A stretch of 15,992 nucleotides of DNA from Actinomycetota bacterium (GCA_003134755.1 PLCK01000301.1:9113-25104), one strand, 5' to 3'. Shown: positions 1 to 7,517, counted from the stretch's first letter. Notes: a model not told the origin generated them from the sequence alone. Translations and numbers: made by a program.

Positions 1-488
1 TCGGCGCCGATCACGGCGGCGCAGAATCCGAGCGACGACAGGTGTCCCTCGCCGATACCGCGCAGGCTGACGGCGACACGTACCGCGCCGGGCTCGAGAT
101 CATCCTGGTCCGGATGCATGACCGCACTCGGGTTGCACAACGCCGCGCCCTCGAGAGCGAATTCCGCCGTGAAACTGGCGCCCATCACGAGCTTCCTGGC
201 CAGCGTCATCGGCGGCGTCTGTTGCACGTGCGAATCGACCCGCATCGCGTGCTCGGTCAGGATGGCCGCGAAGTCGCGATGGCGGTCGGAGAAGTCGTCG
301 AGCAATCGTTCGGCGATCTCGGCAACCTCGGGGCCTGACAAGGCGAGCACGCGCGCAACGACCGCGCCGGCTCGCGAACTTCCGCCCGGCAGCTCCTCGC
401 CTGGCAGGAACAGCCGCGCGATGACCCGAGCCGGGTCGGGACGCAGGGCCACATCGACGTGGTGAGCAGTTGGGCGGTCTGCAGTCAC
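1..488 (-). CDS. GH130-family beta-mannoside phosphorylase/hydrolase, N-terminal part
   Basis: About 162 N-terminal residues are present and the gene continues beyond the left edge. Translation of the minus strand gives an opening like RPDPARVIARLFLPGEE, then a helical stretch, then QTPPMTLARKLVMGA and the stretch CNPSAVMHPDQ followed by VSLRGIGEGHLSSLGF. The last two are characteristic of glycoside hydrolase family 130, whose members phosphorolyse or hydrolyse beta-mannosides such as beta-1,4- or beta-1,2-mannosyl sugars. No signal peptide is visible, so a cytoplasmic enzyme is expected. The GTG start at 488 is chosen because it forms a GTGA overlap with the stop of the preceding gene and puts the family's usual N-terminus in frame. 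It is the third gene of a coupled minus-strand operon. Subfamily, and phosphorylase versus hydrolase, cannot be decided because the catalytic part lies outside the window. Confidence 0.85.
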   Translation of the reverse strand, partial: MTADRPTAHHVDVALRPDPARVIARLFLPGEELPGGSSRAGAVVARVLALSGPEVAEIAERLLDDFSDRHRDFAAILTEHAMRVDSHVQQTPPMTLARKLVMGASFTAEFALEGAALCNPSAVMHPDQDDLEPGAVRVAVSLRGIGEGHLSSLGFCAAVIGA

Positions 489-1510
489 TCGAGCAAGCCA
501 AGCCGCTGTGCGTGTTGTGCCGTCGAGAGCAGGGCCAGCGTCGACTCGGCGCCCTGATTGAGGTTGCACCCAGCTGCCTGCAACCCGTCGAAGCCGGCAC
601 CCGTCGCTGGATCGAACATCGGGGTCGACGCGTCGTTGTCGCCAAGAAACCACGACCACGCCAGCTGGACGCCGTCCAGCCAGCGCGGATCGCCAGTCAA
701 TGTGAACGCGAGCGCACAGGCGTCGGCGAGCGCGGCCACTTCGATGGGTTGTTGATCGAACCCGGGGCCGATGTCACCAGGACCGCGACCGCCGACCGGG
801 GTGACCGACAGGTGACCGTTGTGAGTCTCGGTGCGAAGCAGGAAGTCGAGCAGCTCGAGGCCGCGGACGTGTGCGGCCCGGTCAGGCAGAACCGCGCCCG
901 CGAGCAACAACGCGTGCACGATCGAGCCGTTGGCGTAGCTCAGGCGCGCCTGCGGCCAGGGCCACCCGACATCGCCACGTTCAACGCCGATCGCCGCGAC
1001 GGCGTCGCGCAACAGCTCCTGAGCGGCCAGCTCGGCGGGCCGGCTCAGCAGGAGTTCACCGGCGCCGAGTGCAGCGAAGACCAGACCGCGCAGGTGCGGC
1101 GACCGGCTCAGCGCGGCGGTACGAAAGCCGAGCAGCGCGCGCGCCCGCATCGCCTGCGTCGGTGCCTTTGCGGCGGCGACACCGAGGCCCCACAGTGCTC
1201 GGCCCCACCAGTCGCCAAGACCGGGCTCGTCGCTCCACTCGCCGTCGATGCTCATGCGGTTGTGACACGAACCGTCGGGCTGGATGGCAGCCAGCGTGAA
1301 ATCCAGATAGCGGCACCCGACCAGCTTCAGTTCGGATCCTGGCCGGTGCTGCCGGCACACGACGAGGAGCGCACGAGAGACATCGTCGACGCAGTAGCCG
1401 TGCTCGGGCCGCGGATCACCGTGCAACGCGTGCTCGAACAGTCCACGTCCGTCGGTCAGGCGATGCAGGTGCTCGAAGACCGGGCCGTCGACGGTGCCAA
1501 CTGCTATCAC
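485..1510 (-). CDS. Conserved alpha-helical sugar-enzyme-like protein of GT4/GH130 operons
   Basis: A 341-residue protein between a GT4 enzyme and a GH130 enzyme. Visible landmarks are RPEHGYCVDDVSRAL (residues 34-48), GEWSDEPGLGDWWGRALWGLG (about 90-110), PWPQARLSYANG (184-195), FDQQPIEVAALADA (251-264) and NQGAESTLALL (318-328). Regularly spaced amphipathic helices with Trp/Asp/Glu-rich loops resemble the alpha/alpha toroid of several glycosidases and epimerases. Proteins of this kind accompany GT4 and GH130 genes and are often labelled only as glycosyltransferase or glycosidase; I know of no proven activity. The GTG at 1510 is preferred over an ATG at 1576 because it makes a GTGA overlap with the stop of the upstream gene, whereas the longer form would overlap it by 70 bases. 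No signal peptide is seen, so it is probably cytosolic. Confidence 0.8.
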   Translation of the reverse strand: MIAVGTVDGPVFEHLHRLTDGRGLFEHALHGDPRPEHGYCVDDVSRALLVVCRQHRPGSELKLVGCRYLDFTLAAIQPDGSCHNRMSIDGEWSDEPGLGDWWGRALWGLGVAAAKAPTQAMRARALLGFRTAALSRSPHLRGLVFAALGAGELLLSRPAELAAQELLRDAVAAIGVERGDVGWPWPQARLSYANGSIVHALLLAGAVLPDRAAHVRGLELLDFLLRTETHNGHLSVTPVGGRGPGDIGPGFDQQPIEVAALADACALAFTLTGDPRWLDGVQLAWSWFLGDNDASTPMFDPATGAGFDGLQAAGCNLNQGAESTLALLSTAQHAQRLGLLE

Positions 1511-2631
1511 GCGGCGACTCGCGCGTTCATCAGTTGCAGGCCCAGCTCGAGGTAGCGCTGCGCGACGGCCGGCCACAACAGCTCCGGCGCCGTTGCCACC
1601 GCGGCCCTGGCCATGCCGGCGGTCATCGCGGGTTCGGTCAGCAGCGTGCGCAATGCGGTGGCCATCTCGGCCGAGTTTCGCTGCTGCACCAGGAGTCCCG
1701 CGCCATCACCGAGCAGTTCGACCGCGTGCGGGAACCGGGTTGCGATGACCGGCTTCAGCGCGGCGACCGCCTCGATGAGCACCCCCGACGTCACCTGATC
1801 GGTCGAGTCGTAGGGCAGCAGGACGACGTCCGCTGCGTCGACGAGCTCACCGAGAGCGGCGTTGTCGCGGTAGCGACTGTCGAACGTGACGTTGGCTGCG
1901 ACGCCGAGCCGCTCAGCCTGTGCCTTGAGCCGACCGCGATAGGCCTCGCCCTCGCGCAACAACACCTTCGGGTGGGTCTGGCCGGCGACGATGTAGCGCG
2001 GCGCCGGGGCGAGGTCGGTCAACCGGGCCATGGCTTCGATCCCCCACTCGATCCCTTTGCCCGGGCCGATGAGACCCCACGTCAGCACCGTCGGCCGGTC
2101 ACTATGCACGCTGAGCCCGCGTCCACGCACCGGCGGAGCGCCGTGCGGGATGACGCTCACCTTGTGCATCTCGACGGCGTAGCCGTTCGCCAGCCGGCCG
2201 CGCGCCGTGGCCGTCATCGTGACAACCGCCGACGCCGATGCCGCCAACGCCTCGAGAACCTCGCGCTGGTGCGTCGTCGGCGCGCTCAGCACGGTGTGCA
2301 ACACCACGACCGACGGAACGGTGAGCGCATCGAGCAAGCGCAACACCTCATCGCCATCACGCCCGCCGTACACGCCGTACTCGTGCTGAACGATCGCGAT
2401 GTCGCCGTCATTGAGAAGGTCAGCCGCTCGAAACACGCTGCCGGAGTCGCCGGCGATCATGTCGCCGGCAACCTCCTCCCCCGCGGGAGGCGCAGGCGAG
2501 TCGACGAGCCGGATCACGACGCCGTCGTGACCGCTCGAGGTGACCAATTCTGAATAGAGGGACGACGTGAAGGTGGCCAGACCACAAATAGTCGGGGGGT
2601 AAGTGCTCACAAAGCCGAAACGGATCGTCAT
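1507..2631 (-). CDS. GT4-type (GT-B fold) glycosyltransferase
   Basis: A 374-residue two-domain retaining glycosyltransferase of the group 1/GT4 type. The N-terminal domain opens with a strand and the glycine loop STYPPTICGLATFT (residues 9-22), followed by VQHEYGVYGG (81-90) and the linker VIPHG (160-164). The C-terminal domain has TWGLIGPGKGIEW (184-196), the strand PRYIVAGQTHP (211-221) and the donor-binding segment PYDSTDQVTSGVLIEAVA (273-290). The second glutamate of the usual EX7E motif is E287; its first position is Q279. The ATG at 2631 has GAAGG nine bases upstream on its strand. It is the first gene of the operon continuing into 485-1510 and GH130. Donor and acceptor sugars are unknown; a mannosyl product handled by GH130 is an inference from context. 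Confidence 0.88.
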   Translation of the reverse strand: MTIRFGFVSTYPPTICGLATFTSSLYSELVTSSGHDGVVIRLVDSPAPPAGEEVAGDMIAGDSGSVFRAADLLNDGDIAIVQHEYGVYGGRDGDEVLRLLDALTVPSVVVLHTVLSAPTTHQREVLEALAASASAVVTMTATARGRLANGYAVEMHKVSVIPHGAPPVRGRGLSVHSDRPTVLTWGLIGPGKGIEWGIEAMARLTDLAPAPRYIVAGQTHPKVLLREGEAYRGRLKAQAERLGVAANVTFDSRYRDNAALGELVDAADVVLLPYDSTDQVTSGVLIEAVAALKPVIATRFPHAVELLGDGAGLLVQQRNSAEMATALRTLLTEPAMTAGMARAAVATAPELLWPAVAQRYLELGLQLMNARVAA

Positions 2632-2955
2632 GAGACGTTGCCTTCAGGTCGGGCGGCACCGCCAACGAGCGCGTTACCTCACGCGAACGAGATGGATGTC
2701 GCAGCTGCAGCGTGGTTGCCAGCGGTCGTCGAAGACGAGCGTTTGTGCCTGCGACAGCAAGAAATCGTCTCGAACGATCCCCCGCCCACAGAGTGGGCGA
2801 ACAGGGTCACCGAGCGCCCCGGGAGCCAGGGGGCAAGCGCCCTAGAATCCAGAGGGCGATTGCTCGCAGCCTACCGTGCTTCGGCTAACGACTGAACAAA
2901 GTCGACAATTGCCTGGCTCGGAGCCGCACTGTGTGCCGCTGGGCAGGATGATTGC
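2632..2955 (-). other. Long leader/intergenic region upstream of the GT4 operon, with two adjacent hairpins
   Basis: No convincing gene lies here. If transcription starts near the operator at 2956-2967, this stretch is a 5' leader of about 330 bases. It contains a perfect 7-bp hairpin (2783-2799, CGCCCAC-loop-GTGGGCG) and, on the minus strand just downstream, a second 5-bp hairpin (2764-2778, ATCGT/ACGAT) followed by a short T-rich run. The pair could end lacI read-through or act as an attenuator; neither can be decided from sequence. An alternative minus-strand -10-like TAGGCT lies near 2868-2873. The ribosome binding site GAAGG for 2631 lies at the end of the region. Confidence 0.4.
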
Positions 2956-3000
2956 GGAACCGGTTCGCGGGAGGACTGTAGGGTCTCCGGCGGGCGTCAA
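2956..3000 (-). promoter_or_regulatory. Probable promoter and LacI-type operator of the GT4 operon
   Basis: On the minus strand a -10-like TACAGT (2980-2975) is followed, seven bases later, by CGAACCGGTTCC (2967-2956), whose core GAACCGGTTC is a perfect palindrome. The same palindrome stands just downstream of -10-like boxes before lacI and before the transporter operon. A TTGACG lies upstream (3000-2995), but the 14-base spacing is short for a standard sigma factor. The operator would overlap the transcription start and block the polymerase. The site lies between the lacI stop and the GT4 operon. Confidence 0.6.
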
Positions 3001-3003
3001 TGG

Positions 3004-4014
3004 TCAGCGACGGGCGGGGCCAACGCTGCCGCGGTCCAGAAAGGATGGCGAGAGCAGCAGGTGTTCAAGGGCGGTGCCGGGATCACTAATCCGACGCAGC
3101 AATGCGTCAACGGCCTGCTGACTCATCTGTTCCGCCGGCACGTCCGCCGCGGTGACGGCGGGCTGTACTTGGGTAGCGACGCGCACCGAAGCGATCGCCA
3201 TCACGGACACGTCCTGTGGCACCCGACGCCCGTGGCGCTGCAGCGCCTCCATCACACCACCGAGCGCCTGCTCGTTGATGGTCAGGACGGCCGTCACGGC
3301 CGGCACGACCTCGAGGATGTCGTCGATCACGCTATGGGCGCCACTCGCGGAGTCCTCACAGCACCGCGCAAGTCCATCGACTCCGAGCCTCGTTCGTGCG
3401 TTCTCGAATGCCTCAAGCGAACGCAATGCCGGCCCGTACTCCTGGTCCAGCATCTCCTGTGGACGATTGATGAACGCGATGTTTCGATGCCCCAGCGCAA
3501 ACAGTTGGCGCATGCTTTCTGCCACCAGACCTGAGTAGTCCAAGTCCACCCATGCGTGCTCCCGCTCTGCACCGGTGCGGCCGATCGTGACGAACGGAAA
3601 CCCCATCTCGGTCAGCAGGCGGGCGCGACGGTCGTGCCAGCGCGTCTCCATCAACAGGATTCCGTCGACCTTGCGCTCCCCTACGAGCCGGTCGAACGCC
3701 TCTTCGCGATCACCGCCGCTCGGCGACAGAAGGATGTCGTAGTCACGGTCCGCCGCGGCTTCGGCTACCGCACCTACGAACTGAAGCTGCTCTGAGCTGA
3801 GATGGTGGTGCAACGGTGGGATAACCAGCCCGAGCGTCCTGGTCTCGCCATGCGCCAGCGCGCGCGCCATCGCGCTCGGCCGGTACCCCGCCTCATCGAT
3901 GACGGACATCACTCGCAGTCGGGTGACCTCAGTGACTTGCCGCTTTCCGGACAGCACGTATGACACGGTGCTTCTCGAGACGCCCGCCCGCTCAGCGATC
4001 TCCCGAATATTCAC
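3004..4014 (-). CDS. LacI-family transcriptional regulator
   Basis: A 336-residue regulator of typical family length. Residues 1-23 form the LacI helix-turn-helix (NIREIAERAGVSRSTVSYVLSG), followed by the hinge helix region GYRPSAMARAL (43-53) and a periplasmic-binding-protein-like sugar-sensing domain starting TLGLVIPPL and containing VDGILLMETR, GFPFVTIGR, VDLDYSG, ALGHRNIAFI and VPQDVSVMAIAS. The GTG at 4014 is chosen because the HTH in this family lies at the very N-terminus, and AGGGA lies a few bases upstream. An in-frame ATG at 4170 would add 52 residues of basic low-complexity sequence and would run across the promoter and an operator. It is divergent from the transporter operon and probably represses that operon, its own gene and the GT4 operon. 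The inducer is unknown. Confidence 0.93.
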   Translation of the reverse strand: MNIREIAERAGVSRSTVSYVLSGKRQVTEVTRLRVMSVIDEAGYRPSAMARALAHGETRTLGLVIPPLHHHLSSEQLQFVGAVAEAAADRDYDILLSPSGGDREEAFDRLVGERKVDGILLMETRWHDRRARLLTEMGFPFVTIGRTGAEREHAWVDLDYSGLVAESMRQLFALGHRNIAFINRPQEMLDQEYGPALRSLEAFENARTRLGVDGLARCCEDSASGAHSVIDDILEVVPAVTAVLTINEQALGGVMEALQRHGRRVPQDVSVMAIASVRVATQVQPAVTAADVPAEQMSQQAVDALLRRISDPGTALEHLLLSPSFLDRGSVGPARR

Positions 4015-4060
4015 TGTCCCTGAGCCTCTCGACCATGCCGGCGCGGTGTGTCGGCCGCAA

Positions 4061-4084
4061 GGAACCGGTTCGCCACGCAATTTA
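4061..4084 (-). promoter_or_regulatory. lacI promoter -10 box and overlapping operator
   Basis: On the minus strand TAAATT (4084-4079) is a good -10 hexamer, followed six bases later by CGAACCGGTTCC (4072-4061), identical over 12 bases to the site before the GT4 operon. No strong -35 is seen at 17-18 bases upstream. The operator covers the expected start site about 50 bases ahead of the GTG at 4014, which suggests autorepression. Confidence 0.6.
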
Positions 4085-4169
4085 GCGCGCGATGGCTCGC
4101 TACCCGAGCCGACCCCCCCGCGCCTAGCTGTCGGTATGAAACCGTTACCTCTCCGGCGTCGACCAATCA

Positions 4170-4199
4170 TTGACCGCGTTCCCAGCCGCCCGTTATGGT
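4170..4199 (+). promoter_or_regulatory. Promoter of the sugar-transporter operon
   Basis: TTGACC (4170-4175) and TATGGT (4194-4199) are separated by 18 bases and match the housekeeping actinobacterial consensus well. The expected start, near 4206, falls inside the double operator that follows. This would give a leader of about 120 bases before the GTG at 4327, including a 6-bp hairpin (4262-4278, CGCGGG/CCCGCG). Confidence 0.7.
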
Positions 4200-4203
4200 C
4201 TGG

Positions 4204-4227
4204 CGAACCGGTTCGCGAACCGGTTCG
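4204..4227 (+). promoter_or_regulatory. Tandem double LacI-family operator
   Basis: Two perfect copies of the 12-base palindrome CGAACCGGTTCG stand directly end to end (4204-4215 and 4216-4227). They begin four bases after the -10 box and cover the predicted transcription start. The core GAACCGGTTC has the symmetric form with central CG typical of LacI-family operators and also occurs once before lacI and once before the GT4 operon. Confidence 0.75.
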
Positions 4228-4326
4228 GACGGGTCGCCGAATGATGCCACGATCTGTCCGACGCGGGCGCGTCCCGCGCAGCTGTGATGGGCGAGAAGGC
4301 CAAAACCCAACCTCGGAAGGAAGTCC

Positions 4327-5691
4327 GTGAAGACACCAACAATGGGGCGGCGGGTCAGAGGTACCACGGCGCTGTCGGTCGCGGTGATGGCGAGCCTCGT
4401 GGCGTGCTCGTCCTCGAAACCGGCCGCGAGCGGGACCACATCGAGCAGCCCAGCCGCGCCGTCGTCACAAGCCACCTCGTCGGCACCGACGTCATCGCCT
4501 GCGACGAGCAACTCCTCCGCTGCCCAGAGCAGCGCACCTGCGGCGACCGGCGGCACCTACACAATCTCCGACCCCTACCCTCAGTACACCGCCGGATCGT
4601 CCTGGGTAAACCTGCTGAACTCGTGCGGCGCGAGCGCCGGAGTCAAGATCAAGCGAACCGGCTACGACACGACCGCGTTGCTCAGCCAGACGCTGCTGTC
4701 GGCGCAGCAGGGCAATTCACCTGACGTGTTGATCGTCGACAATCCGGTGGTCTCGACCTTGGCCGACGCAGGTGTTCTGGCGAGCAACGACCAGGACAAC
4801 ATCGACACCTCAGCGGTCAGCCCGAACCTGCTTGCCGCCGGCGTTCTGAACGGCAAGACCTACGGGATCCCCGTCGGTGCGAACACGCTCGCGTTGTATT
4901 ACAACAAGACGATTCTCAGCGCTGCAGGCATCGACCCCACGACCATCACGTCGTGGACGGCGTTGACAGCCGCGCTAGCCAAAGTCAAGGCGATGGGTAA
5001 GGGCGGCATCACCTTGTCGGCGATTGGTACCGAGGAGGGCAGCTTCCAGTTCCTGCCGTGGTTTTGGGGCTCCGGGGCGAACCTGACCAATCTGGCGTCT
5101 ACGCAAGGCGTCGCAGCGCTGCAGTTGTGGACGACCTGGCTCAAGGACGGCTACGTCCCCAACGCCGCAATCCAAGACACTCAAACAACATCATGGGCCG
5201 AGTTCGCGACCGGCAAGTACGCGTTCGCGGAGAACGGCACCTGGCAGCTCTCGAACGCCGACAAGGCCGGCTTCCCTTACGGCATCATCCCGATCCCGAG
5301 CATGGCAGGTGGGGTGGCGCCGGCGCCGACCGGCGGAGAGTTCGTCACGATCCCACTGCAAAAGGACGCGTCGCGCTACCCGACGACGGAGAAGATCGTC
5401 AGCTGCTTGACCTCCGCCGACAACGCCTTCAACACCGACACGACCCTCGGGTACATCGGTGTGACGGCGGCAGTGCAGCAGAAGCAGGCGGCCAACCCGC
5501 AACTGCCGGTCTGGATCAGCGCGGTGGGTGCCGCGAAGGGCCGCACGAGCGACAACCTCGGCACTAACTACCCGAAGATCTCCCAGCAGTTGTGGACAGC
5601 GATGCAGAACGCGTTGACTGGGTCGAAGTCGCCAAGCGCGGCGATGTCGGCGGCGCAGTCGGCGGCGGCAGCTGCGACCGGTGGCAAGTAA
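4327..5691 (+). CDS. ABC sugar transporter solute-binding lipoprotein
   Basis: A 454-residue extracytoplasmic binding protein of the family-1 (maltose/oligosaccharide) type. The N-terminus has basic residues (GRRVRG, 7-12), a hydrophobic segment and the lipobox LVAC with Cys27, so the mature protein should be lipid-anchored on the outer face of the membrane. Residues 28-75 are a Ser/Ala/Thr/Pro-rich linker, then the binding domain begins (GGTYTISDPYP) with typical stretches NSPDVLIVDNPVVSTLADAG, GIPVGANTLALYYNK and FAENGTWQL. The GTG start has GGAAGG six bases upstream. It heads the operon with two permeases and a glycosidase. The ligand is probably an oligosaccharide or glycoside; its identity cannot be read from the sequence. 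Confidence 0.92.
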   Translation: MKTPTMGRRVRGTTALSVAVMASLVACSSSKPAASGTTSSSPAAPSSQATSSAPTSSPATSNSSAAQSSAPAATGGTYTISDPYPQYTAGSSWVNLLNSCGASAGVKIKRTGYDTTALLSQTLLSAQQGNSPDVLIVDNPVVSTLADAGVLASNDQDNIDTSAVSPNLLAAGVLNGKTYGIPVGANTLALYYNKTILSAAGIDPTTITSWTALTAALAKVKAMGKGGITLSAIGTEEGSFQFLPWFWGSGANLTNLASTQGVAALQLWTTWLKDGYVPNAAIQDTQTTSWAEFATGKYAFAENGTWQLSNADKAGFPYGIIPIPSMAGGVAPAPTGGEFVTIPLQKDASRYPTTEKIVSCLTSADNAFNTDTTLGYIGVTAAVQQKQAANPQLPVWISAVGAAKGRTSDNLGTNYPKISQQLWTAMQNALTGSKSPSAAMSAAQSAAAAATGGK

Positions 5692-5718
5692 CAGCTGATC
5701 GCGGCACGAAAGAACAGG

Positions 5719-6702
5719 ATGAGCGACAGAGCGCGGGCGAAAGCCCACCAGTCGCGGCCTGACGGTGGAGGGGCGGCAGCGACCGCCCCTCCACCCAGCG
5801 CCCAAGGTGGAACCAGGAAGCCGGCCGCTAGCCAGTTGGCCGCGTGGGCGTTTCTTGCCCCTGTGACGATCTACCTGCTCGTGTTTTATGCCTATCCGCT
5901 GTACCGCAGCCTTGACCTGAGCCTACGCAACTACACGGTGCGGTCCTTCGTACACGGGCACGCACCGTTCAGTGGGTTCAAGAACTACCGCATCGATCTT
6001 CATGACCCGACCTTCACCCCGGCCTTGCTCCACACGCTGATCTTCACCGTGGTCTCGATCGCTTTCCAGTTCGTGATCGGCCTCGCGTTGGCCGTGTTCT
6101 TTGTTCAGCACTTCAAACTCTCCGCGACGCTCCGGGCCCTGTTCTTGGTTCCCTGGCTGCTACCGCTGATCGTGTCGGCGTCGACCTGGTCGTGGATGCT
6201 CAACAGCGACTCCGGCGTCGTGAACTCCGCGCTTCACAGCGTGGGAATCACATCGGTCAACTGGCTGACGGCGCCGAAGTGGGCGTTGGTGTCGGTGATC
6301 ATCGCGAACATTTGGATAGGCATCCCGTTCAACCTGGTGCTGATGTACAGCGGCTTACAAGCGATCTCGCCAGACATCTACGAAGCGGCGGCGCTCGACG
6401 GCGCGAACGGTTGGCAACGGTTCTGGCGTGTCACGTTCCCATTGTTGCGACCGGTGACCGCAGTCACGTTGCTGTTGGGCCTCGTATACACGTTGAAGGT
6501 CTTCGACATCATCTGGATCATGACGCGCGGAGGTCCTGCCGGCGCGTCGACGACCTTCGCGACCTGGTCCTACCAGTTGAGCTTCGGCAACCTACTACCG
6601 GCGTTCGGTCCGGGAGCAGCGGTGGCCAACATGTTGATCGTCATGACGCTCATCTTCGGATTCGTCTACTTTCGCATCCAACGCAAGCAGCTTGAGTCAT
6701 GA
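5719..6702 (+). CDS. ABC sugar transporter permease, MalF type
   Basis: A 327-residue inner-membrane permease. A polar N-terminal tail of about 38 residues precedes six predicted membrane segments, roughly 40-62, 103-129, 139-160, 189-212, 246-268 and 298-319. The cytoplasmic EAA loop that docks on the ATPase is YEAAALDGANGWQRFWRVTF (221-240), with the conserved G in place. It starts 27 bases after the binding-protein stop, and its stop overlaps the next start by ATGA, so the two permeases are translationally coupled. Length and topology fit the MalF/UgpA/ThuF-like branch of carbohydrate uptake (CUT1) systems. Confidence 0.92.
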   Translation: MSDRARAKAHQSRPDGGGAAATAPPPSAQGGTRKPAASQLAAWAFLAPVTIYLLVFYAYPLYRSLDLSLRNYTVRSFVHGHAPFSGFKNYRIDLHDPTFTPALLHTLIFTVVSIAFQFVIGLALAVFFVQHFKLSATLRALFLVPWLLPLIVSASTWSWMLNSDSGVVNSALHSVGITSVNWLTAPKWALVSVIIANIWIGIPFNLVLMYSGLQAISPDIYEAAALDGANGWQRFWRVTFPLLRPVTAVTLLLGLVYTLKVFDIIWIMTRGGPAGASTTFATWSYQLSFGNLLPAFGPGAAVANMLIVMTLIFGFVYFRIQRKQLES

Positions 6703-7517
6703 GCCAACGGAAGACTTGGCTCAAGACAGGAATCGGCTTGGTGCTGACCGGCCTCATGCTCTTTCCGGTCTATTGGATGGTCAACGTGTCATTCACGCGC
6801 GACCGGGATATCCGCAAGTCGCCTCCGAACTGGTTCCCCGTTCCCGGAACGCTGGAGGGCTACCGAGCGGTACTGCACCAACAAGGCCAATACATCGCAA
6901 CGAGTGTCGTGGTCGGGTTCGGCACAGTCGCCTTGACGTTGCTCCTGGCGGCACCAGCAGGCTACTCGCTCGCCAGGTTACGACCCCGCGGCGGTGGTGC
7001 ACTCAGTTTCGTGCTGCTCATTGCACAAATGATTCCCGGCATCATCATGGCGATGGGCTTCTACGCCATCTTCCTGAACCTCAAAGTGCTCAACACGTTG
7101 CCGGGTTTGATCGTGGCCGACTCCACGCTCGCTGTTCCGTTTGGAGTGCTGATCTTCACGGCGTTCATGTCAGGGATACCTGACGAACTACTCCAGGCGG
7201 CGCGGATCGACGGAGCCGGCCATCTCAGAAGCTTCTGGTCCGTCGTCATGCCGGTTAGCCGAAATTCGATTGTGACGGTGTCGCTTTTCGCGTTCCTGTG
7301 GGCGTGGTCCGACTTCATCTTCGCGAACACGCTTGATGGCGGCGGAAGACACTTGCCCATCACCCTCGGGATCTATCACTACATCGGCAACAACAACCAG
7401 CAATGGAGCGCAATCATGGCCACCGCCGTCGTCGCGTCAATCCCAGCGACGCTCCTCCTGATAGTGGCGCAACGCTACGTGGCTGCTGGCGTGACTGCCG
7501 GAGCAGTCAAAGACTAA
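6699..7517 (+). CDS. ABC sugar transporter permease, MalG type
   Basis: A 272-residue inner-membrane permease, the usual partner of the MalF-type protein. The first membrane segment (about 10-30, GIGLVLTGLMLFPVYWMVNV) is followed by a periplasmic loop and five further segments. The EAA-like loop is ELLQAARIDGAGHLRSFWSV (163-182). The start ATG overlaps the preceding stop by four bases (ATGA). No ATP-binding subunit follows; many CUT1 importers of actinomycetes use a shared ATPase encoded elsewhere, and I infer the same here. Confidence 0.92.
   Translation: MSQRKTWLKTGIGLVLTGLMLFPVYWMVNVSFTRDRDIRKSPPNWFPVPGTLEGYRAVLHQQGQYIATSVVVGFGTVALTLLLAAPAGYSLARLRPRGGGALSFVLLIAQMIPGIIMAMGFYAIFLNLKVLNTLPGLIVADSTLAVPFGVLIFTAFMSGIPDELLQAARIDGAGHLRSFWSVVMPVSRNSIVTVSLFAFLWAWSDFIFANTLDGGGRHLPITLGIYHYIGNNNQQWSAIMATAVVASIPATLLLIVAQRYVAAGVTAGAVKD

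Noticed and set aside
470..1555. Plus-strand frame of 361 codons opposite 485-1510 (and 1534-2553 opposite the GT4 gene)
   Set aside because: The minus-strand frames carry clear family motifs and GTGA junctions. The plus-strand products have none.
1511..1576. ATG at 1576 as start of the middle operon gene
   Set aside because: It would overlap the GT4 gene by 70 bases and add a basic, unrelated tail. The GTG at 1510 makes a GTGA overlap.
2823..2848. Plus-strand TAGAAT hexamer and a nearby imperfect inverted repeat in the lacI/GT4 intergenic region
   Set aside because: No -35 box at a proper distance and no plus-strand gene downstream. The inverted repeat has a mismatch and a two-base loop.
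2638..2895. Small plus-strand open frame of 85 codons between the GT4 operon and lacI
   Set aside because: No ribosome binding site, no recognisable motif, and it lies across the presumed leader of the opposite-strand operon.
4015..4170. 52-codon N-terminal extension of the LacI gene from an ATG at 4170
   Set aside because: It would place basic low-complexity sequence before the helix-turn-helix and run across the lacI -10 box and operator. The GTG at 4014 fits the family N-terminus.
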